A stretch of 8,477 nucleotides of DNA. Source: Deltaproteobacteria bacterium. GTDB lineage: Bacteria > Desulfobacterota > Binatia > Binatales > Binataceae. The stretch lies in the NCBI GenBank assembly GCA_003161515.1, contig PMOH01000350.1, forward strand, positions 4,874 to 13,350, in the 5' to 3' direction. Position 1 is the stretch's first letter, and every line of letters begins with the position of its first letter. This document shows positions 4,828-8,477 of this stretch, one piece after another. The notes under the pieces are model-generated. The model ran no database searches and had not been told where the DNA came from. It saw nothing but the letters and a program-made list of their open reading frames with translations. The translations under genes were made by a program, and so were the position numbers.

Positions 4828-6039
4828 ATGAAATCAGCTTCCTTAGAAGAAATTTTTTCCACCTTGCGCGACGGCGAGATGGTCGTGATGGTCGCGGAGG
4901 AGCGCGACGACGCCGAGGGCGACCTCGTGATGGCGGCCGAGAAAATCACTCCCGACGACATCAACTTCATGGCGCGCGAGGCTCGCGGCGTTATCTCGGT
5001 CGCGATTCCCGAGAAGCGGTTCCGCGCGCTTGGAATTCCGCTGCAACCTTCGACCGACAACGGCGATTCCAACGAGCAGGCCGGCGTGCTGATCGACGCG
5101 CGCGAAGGCGCCACCACCGGCATCTCGGCCGGCGATCGCGCGCGTGTCATCTCGGTGGTCGCCTTCGAAGAGTCGCGTCACGACGACATCGTCATGCCCG
5201 GTCACATCCTGCCGCTGATGGCGCTGAGCGGCGGCGTGATGGTGCGAATCGGACGCGCCGAGGGAGCGGTGGATCTCGTGCGCTCGGCCGGGATGGGTCC
5301 GGTTGCGGCGCTCTGCACGATTCTGCGCGAGGACGGCGAGGCCGCGCGTCTCAAGGAACTCCGCGAATTCGCCGCCCAGCATTCTCTGCCGATAGTTTTC
5401 GTCAAGGAGCTGGTTTCGCACCGCCTGACTAACGAAGTTCTGGTCCAGCGCGTTTCCGAGCAACCGTTTCCGATCGACGGCGGTATGCTCAACGCGGTCG
5501 TCTTCCGCAACGTCGTCGATGGCCGCGAGCATCTCGCGCTGATCAAGGGCCAGGTCGGCGGCGGGCGCACCGCGCTGGTGCGGCTCCATTCGGAGTGCCT
5601 CACGGGCGACGTGTTTGCGTCCGCGCGATGCGATTGCGGTGAGCAGTTGCAGGAGGCGCTCGATCGAATCATGGCGGCGGATCGCGGCGTTGTGATTTAT
5701 CTGCATCAGGAGGGCCGCGGCATCGGGCTCGGCAACAAGATTCGCGCCTACGCGCTGCAGGACAATGGGATGGACACGGTCGAAGCGAATTTGCATCTCG
5801 GCTTCGAGGAGGACCTGCGCGACTACGGGATCGGTGCGCAGATTTTGCGCGACCTCGGCGTCGGCGAGGTGCAGTTGCTCACCAACAACCCGCACAAGAT
5901 AGAAAGTCTGCGCCGTTACGGGGTAAACGTCTCGCGCGTGCCAATCGAAGTCACGCCGCACGCGGGAAATATCGGGTACTTGAAAACCAAAAAGGAAAAA
6001 CTCGGCCATCTGTTCTCGGAACTGAAGCTGATCACTTGA
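4828..6039 (+). CDS. ribBA: RibBA: degenerate DHBP-synthase domain fused to intact GTP cyclohydrolase II
   Basis: Standard RibBA makes both riboflavin precursors: the RibB half forms 3,4-dihydroxy-2-butanone 4-phosphate from ribulose 5-phosphate, and the RibA half opens GTP. I start at ATG 4828 (MKSASLEEIFSTLRDGEMVV, 403 aa); an in-frame TTG at 4819 is less likely. No strong Shine-Dalgarno is seen. Residues 1-205 follow the RibB fold (EGDLVMAAEKITPDDINFMAR, TTGISAGDRARV, MPGHILPL, AVDLVRSAGM). Several positions that I align to E. coli RibB active-site residues are changed: E38 to Asp28, R37 to Asp27, H153 to Arg143 and E174 to Thr164; E40 (Glu30) and H136 (His126) are kept. The RibA half (about 210-400) looks fully functional: VRLHSECLTGDVFASARCDCG with Zn ligands Cys257, Cys268 and Cys270, YLHQEGRGIGL, DTVEANLHLGF, YGIGAQIL and LLTNNPHK. 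ribE and ribH, often adjacent, are absent on both sides. Confidence 0.93.
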   Translation: MKSASLEEIFSTLRDGEMVVMVAEERDDAEGDLVMAAEKITPDDINFMAREARGVISVAIPEKRFRALGIPLQPSTDNGDSNEQAGVLIDAREGATTGISAGDRARVISVVAFEESRHDDIVMPGHILPLMALSGGVMVRIGRAEGAVDLVRSAGMGPVAALCTILREDGEAARLKELREFAAQHSLPIVFVKELVSHRLTNEVLVQRVSEQPFPIDGGMLNAVVFRNVVDGREHLALIKGQVGGGRTALVRLHSECLTGDVFASARCDCGEQLQEALDRIMAADRGVVIYLHQEGRGIGLGNKIRAYALQDNGMDTVEANLHLGFEEDLRDYGIGAQILRDLGVGEVQLLTNNPHKIESLRRYGVNVSRVPIEVTPHAGNIGYLKTKKEKLGHLFSELKLIT

Positions 6040-6094
6040 AACAGTAAGCCGCTGTGCTGACGCCTGCCGCGCCGCCCGCGACTGTGGATTTTTT

Positions 6095-6541
6095 ATGGGA
6101 CTTAGACATCAAGGGCGTGAGCTCGCGCTCAAAGCGTTGTACCGAATCGATATCTGCGGCGGCGCCAGCAGCGACGATCTGGCCGCGCTGTTCGAAAGTT
6201 TTCCGGTCGAGGACGATGCGCGCAAGTTTGCCGTGCAGTTGATGGAAGGCGTGCGCCGCGAGCAGCCCGCGCTCGACAAGCACCTGGCGGACGCGCTCGA
6301 GCATTGGTCGGTCAAGCGCCTGTCGCGCGTCGATCACAACGTCATGCGCATTGCGCTTTACGAATTGCTCAGGATGGAGGACATTCCAACCCGCGTTACC
6401 ATCGACGAAGCAATCGAGCTGGCGAAATGTTACGGCGACATCGAGTCGGGACGCTTCGTCAACGGGGTGCTGGATGAAATCGCGGGACGGCTGGGGCTCA
6501 AGCAGAAGGGTGAGGATGTCACGTTATCCAAGGCCGAGTAG
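6095..6541 (+). CDS. nusB: NusB, transcription antitermination factor
   Basis: NusB pairs with S10 (NusE) at boxA RNA to build the antitermination complex on rRNA operons. The 148-aa product has the typical length and all-helical signature: an N-terminal RHQGRELALKALYRID segment (usual form RR.aRe.AlqaLY..d), VEDDARKFAVQLMEGV, WSVKRLSRVDHNVMRIALYELLRMEDIPTRVTIDEAIELAKCYGDIESGRFVNGVLDEIA. ATG 6095 gives the canonical MGLRHQGRELAL start; no obvious Shine-Dalgarno precedes it. It follows ribBA after a 55-bp gap where ribH is often found in comparable clusters. Its last 26 nt overlap the lptE start. In several deltaproteobacterial-type genomes leuS separates nusB from lptE; here it is missing, so the genes are unusually tight. 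Confidence 0.95.
   Translation: MGLRHQGRELALKALYRIDICGGASSDDLAALFESFPVEDDARKFAVQLMEGVRREQPALDKHLADALEHWSVKRLSRVDHNVMRIALYELLRMEDIPTRVTIDEAIELAKCYGDIESGRFVNGVLDEIAGRLGLKQKGEDVTLSKAE
6506..6510 (+). promoter_or_regulatory. Ribosome-binding site fixing the lptE start
   Basis: AAGGG at 6506-6510, within the nusB coding end, lies 5 nt before ATG 6516; GAGG (6512-6515) also abuts the start. This supports ATG 6516 rather than the in-frame ATG at 6351, which would add about 55 residues encoded by out-of-frame nusB sequence ahead of the lipoprotein signal. Confidence 0.6.
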
Positions 6542-7121
6542 GCTGCTCGGCTTAGTAATCGTCGCGGGCCTTTTTCTTTCGGGATGCGGCTATCACTTCG
6601 CCGCTTCGGGCGACGCGTTGCCGCAGGGCGCCAACACGATTTACGTCTCGCTATTCACGAACAGCACGCGCGTGACCGGAGTCAACGACGAGGTGATGCG
6701 CTACATCAAGGATGAGATCGCGTTGCATCGCCGGCTCAAGGTCGTCGATAGTGCGGCGGCCGCCGATCTCGAGCTCTCGGGCGACGTCCGGTTCGTCAGT
6801 CAGACACCTACGAACTTCAACTCAGCGCTCGAGCCGACCCAATACACTCAGAACATCGTGGTCGCGGCGTCGCTTAGAGATCTCCACGCCAAGAAAACAA
6901 TCTGGACGACGCACAGCGTCAGCGCCGGCGAACACACTCCGGTCGTACCGCAGACCACCGTGGCCACGACCCCAACTTTCCTGCAGCAGAACCTGCGCGC
7001 CAACGATGTCGCAAATTTGACCGACATCCAGACTGCGCAAGCGGAAACGTCGGCCTACCGCGACGTGATGATGCAGCGGCTCGCGCAGAACCTCTACGCT
7101 CAAATGGCCGAAGGCTTCTAG
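6516..7121 (+). CDS. lptE: LptE-like LPS-assembly lipoprotein
   Basis: LptE is an outer-membrane lipoprotein that plugs the LptD barrel and helps insert LPS into the outer leaflet. The 201-aa product from ATG 6516 starts with a short basic N-terminus (MSRYPRPSRLLG), a hydrophobic stretch and a textbook lipobox LSG-C with Cys24 as the lipidated residue. Directly after it comes CGYHFAASGDALPQGANTIYVSLFTNSTR, the typical start of the mature LptE family, then EVMRYIKDEIALHRRLKVVDSAAAADLELSGDVRFV. The central part (NIVVAASLRDLHAKKTIWTTH) and the C-terminal helix (AYRDVMMQRLAQNLYAQMAEGF) also fit. Serine at the position after Cys+1 does not suggest inner-membrane retention. nusB overlaps its start and holA follows after 12 nt, matching the common lptE-holA pair. 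Its presence argues for an LPS-containing outer membrane. Confidence 0.9.
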   Translation: MSRYPRPSRLLGLVIVAGLFLSGCGYHFAASGDALPQGANTIYVSLFTNSTRVTGVNDEVMRYIKDEIALHRRLKVVDSAAAADLELSGDVRFVSQTPTNFNSALEPTQYTQNIVVAASLRDLHAKKTIWTTHSVSAGEHTPVVPQTTVATTPTFLQQNLRANDVANLTDIQTAQAETSAYRDVMMQRLAQNLYAQMAEGF

Positions 7122-7133
7122 CTTCTCACTCGT

Positions 7134-8198
7134 ATGCCGCTCGAAACCGCGCTCGCTTATATTCGAGGCGCAGGCGCAGATCGCCGCATCCCGCCGGTGA
7201 CGGTGATCTTCGGCCCTCACGCATTCCTGCGCGAATACGTTCTCGATTCGATCGTGCGCAAGCTCGCCGCCGAAGGATGCCAGTATCGGAGCTTCCAGAT
7301 CGGCTCGGGTGACGATTACGGCGCCGTGCTGAACGAACTGAACGCCCCCGATTTGTTTGCGCCCCGGCGCGCAATTGCGTGCCGAATCCTGAAATCGCGC
7401 CGCGACAAAGCCGAGACTACCGATACTGACGGCGGCGACGCGCGCGCGGCGGGGAGCGGTGGCTCGGAAGCCGCGTTGGTTGACGCAATCGAGTCGGCGC
7501 GCGGCCCCGGCAATCTCATCCTGCTTTACGAAAAAGACAGCGCGCCCGCGAAGGTCCGCCGCGCCTCCGAAAAGTCAGCGCTGCTCGTCAATTGCGTGCG
7601 TCCGTTCGACAACCAGATCGAGCAGTACGTGATCGCATTCGCGCAGACGCTGGGATTGAAGCTGTCGCCGGCCGCCCTCGACCTGGTTATTTCGCGCCAC
7701 GGCGGAGACCTCGCGGCGGTCGCTAACACGCTTGGCAAAGTGACGATTTTCGCCGAGCCCGGCAAGCCGGTGCAGCCGGGCGACTTGGATGAGGGCGCGC
7801 GGCGCATGCCCGAAGCTTTCGAGCTCGCCGAGAGCGTCTCGCGCGGCCGGGCGTCGGCGGCGCTGGCGCAGTTGGGACGCGCGCTCGCGCTCGGGCGCGA
7901 GGTCTTCGAGATTCTCGCGGTCGAGATCATCCCAATGATGCGCCGGATGATGATCGCGGCCTCGATGATCGCGGCGCGAAGGAGTCCTGGCGATGTTGCC
8001 GCGGCCCTTGGACTGCCGCCGCAAAGCGGCCTCGCGAAACGCGCAATCGAAGGGGCGCGGCGCTACGGGTTGCCGCGACTCGAACGCGCTTATTGGCGCG
8101 CGTGTGCGATGGACGCGGGATTCAAGGACGGCACGATCAAAGGACGCGAAGAAGCGCTCGCCGGACTGATCCTCGATCTGATGACCGCGCCCGACTAG
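7134..8198 (+). CDS. holA: HolA, DNA polymerase III delta subunit
   Basis: The delta subunit opens the beta sliding clamp as part of the clamp-loader (delta-tau/gamma3-delta') complex. The 354-aa product is of normal length. Family features: FGPHAFLREYVLDSIVRKL near the N-terminus in the position of the clamp-binding region, YGAVLNELNAPDLFAPRRAIACRILKSR, a strand-like GNLILLYEKDSAP, then VNCVRPFDNQIEQYV, LDLVISRHGGDLAAVANTLGKV, and the C-terminal collar-like helices (AFELAESVSRGRASAALAQLGRALALGREVFEILAVEIIPMMRRM ... ALAGLILDLMTA). A Gly/Ala/Asp-rich loop around residues 95-112 may be a lineage-specific insertion. There is no clear Shine-Dalgarno; the start lies 12 nt behind lptE, so coupling is likely. 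It converges on rpsT with a 21-bp gap. The family diverges strongly, so the call rests on these motifs plus the lptE-holA-rpsT order. Confidence 0.9.
   Translation: MPLETALAYIRGAGADRRIPPVTVIFGPHAFLREYVLDSIVRKLAAEGCQYRSFQIGSGDDYGAVLNELNAPDLFAPRRAIACRILKSRRDKAETTDTDGGDARAAGSGGSEAALVDAIESARGPGNLILLYEKDSAPAKVRRASEKSALLVNCVRPFDNQIEQYVIAFAQTLGLKLSPAALDLVISRHGGDLAAVANTLGKVTIFAEPGKPVQPGDLDEGARRMPEAFELAESVSRGRASAALAQLGRALALGREVFEILAVEIIPMMRRMMIAASMIAARRSPGDVAAALGLPPQSGLAKRAIEGARRYGLPRLERAYWRACAMDAGFKDGTIKGREEALAGLILDLMTAPD
7365..7384. repeat. 20-bp palindrome inside holA
   Basis: Bases 7365-7374 and 7375-7384 are reverse complements with one G-T wobble (7369/7380), centred on AA|TT with no spacer. 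It lies in coding sequence for APRRAIACR. It is isolated, unlike the ribD chain, and may be incidental. Confidence 0.45.
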
Positions 8199-8219
8199 AA
8201 CGGGCGCATGCGCGACGCT

Positions 8220-8477
8220 TTACGCTTTCTTGTTGAACTTGCGATGCAGGCTGGCGGACAGCCGCGCGACTTTCCGACGCACCGTATTGCGATGCATCGT
8301 GCCGCTGCTGATCGCCTTGTACAGCACCTTGGTCGCCTGCTTGAGCGCTTCTTGCGCTTTCGCCTGGTCGGTGCTGGTGGCGATAGTTTCCGCTGCGGTC
8401 TTGGCCAACGTGCGGGCACGTGTGCGAACGACGCGGTTGCGCTCGGCGCGCTTAAGACTTTGCCGATGACGCTTCTC
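8220..8477 (-). CDS. rpsT: Ribosomal protein S20 (5' end outside the window)
   Basis: S20 is a primary 16S rRNA-binding protein of the 30S subunit. Reading the - strand in frame from the window edge gives EKRHRQSLKRAERNRVVRTRARTLAKTAAET, then the rest to HRKFNKKA and a TAA at 8222-8220. The codons visible make 85 residues, and the usual S20 beginning (of the type MANHKSA) is cut off, about seven residues short. A TTG at 8408 is in frame but lies well inside the conserved N-terminal basic helix, so it is not the start. The strongly basic, helix-rich composition and the SGTMHRNTVRRKVARLSASLHRKFN C-terminal block are diagnostic. It points against the rest of the window; the 21-bp gap to holA contains a self-complementary GCGCATGCGC (8204-8213) but no T-tract terminator. 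Confidence 0.95.
   Translation of the reverse strand, partial: EKRHRQSLKRAERNRVVRTRARTLAKTAAETIATSTDQAKAQEALKQATKVLYKAISSGTMHRNTVRRKVARLSASLHRKFNKKA

Noticed and set aside
4843..6009. Long open frame on the - strand across ribBA (388 codons)
   Set aside because: Same reason: an antisense shadow of a GC-rich gene, His/Arg/Ala-rich with no family motif or ribosome-binding site.
6351..6515. Extended N-terminus for lptE starting at ATG 6351
   Set aside because: The extra residues are nusB read in another frame and would bury the lipoprotein signal; ATG 6516 has a good ribosome-binding site and gives a classic signal with lipobox.
8199..8219. Bidirectional terminator between holA and rpsT
   Set aside because: GCGCATGCGC (8204-8213) is self-complementary but has no loop and no T-run, and the gap is only 21 bp.

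Overview
This window looks like a chromosomal housekeeping segment from a GC-rich, diderm (LPS-bearing) bacterium. The evidence is an LptE lipoprotein gene, bacterial type II fatty-acid genes, and a gene order recalling deltaproteobacterial-type lineages (Desulfobacterota, Myxococcota, Binatota and relatives). There, plsX-fab-acpP, nrdR-rib-nusB and lptE-holA-rpsT modules are commonly strung together. The lineage is an inference from gene content and order; no rRNA or other strong taxonomic marker is present.

Layout. Positions 1-2090 hold the lipid start-up genes: the 3' part of plsX (acyl-phosphate synthesis, with an unusual long hydrophilic C-terminal tail) and fabD (malonyl loading onto ACP). 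Positions 2091-2845 are compositionally different: a small membrane-anchored protein of unknown function sits where fabG is usually found, followed by a 248-bp leader region carrying a near-duplicate of the acpP translation-start region. Then come acpP (2846-3085), nrdR (3163-3669), ribD (3644-4783), ribBA (4828-6039), nusB (6095-6541), lptE (6516-7121) and holA (7134-8198), all on the + strand with short gaps or 26-nt overlaps, probably as one or two transcripts. rpsT (ribosomal protein S20) converges from the - strand at the right edge and is cut by the window end.

How the genes work together. PlsX, FabD and AcpP provide acyl-phosphate, malonyl-ACP and the carrier for fatty-acid and phospholipid synthesis. 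NrdR is the dNTP-responsive repressor of ribonucleotide reductase genes. RibD and RibBA perform early riboflavin steps. NusB serves rRNA antitermination, LptE serves LPS export to the outer membrane, and HolA is the clamp-loader delta subunit. Compared with the usual versions of these clusters, fabH, fabG, fabF, ribE, ribH and leuS are absent from their customary positions.

The most unusual signals are: (1) a chain of back-to-back, mostly perfect, short-loop inverted repeats inside ribD (about 4156-4448, stems of 7-20 bp), unlike anything I saw in the neighbouring genes; (2) a RibBA whose DHBP-synthase half lacks several residues aligned to the E. coli RibB active site while its GTP cyclohydrolase II half is intact; (3) the lower-GC orphan gene between fabD and acpP; and (4) the long PlsX tail. 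I saw no mobile element, CRISPR array, tRNA, rRNA or defence system.
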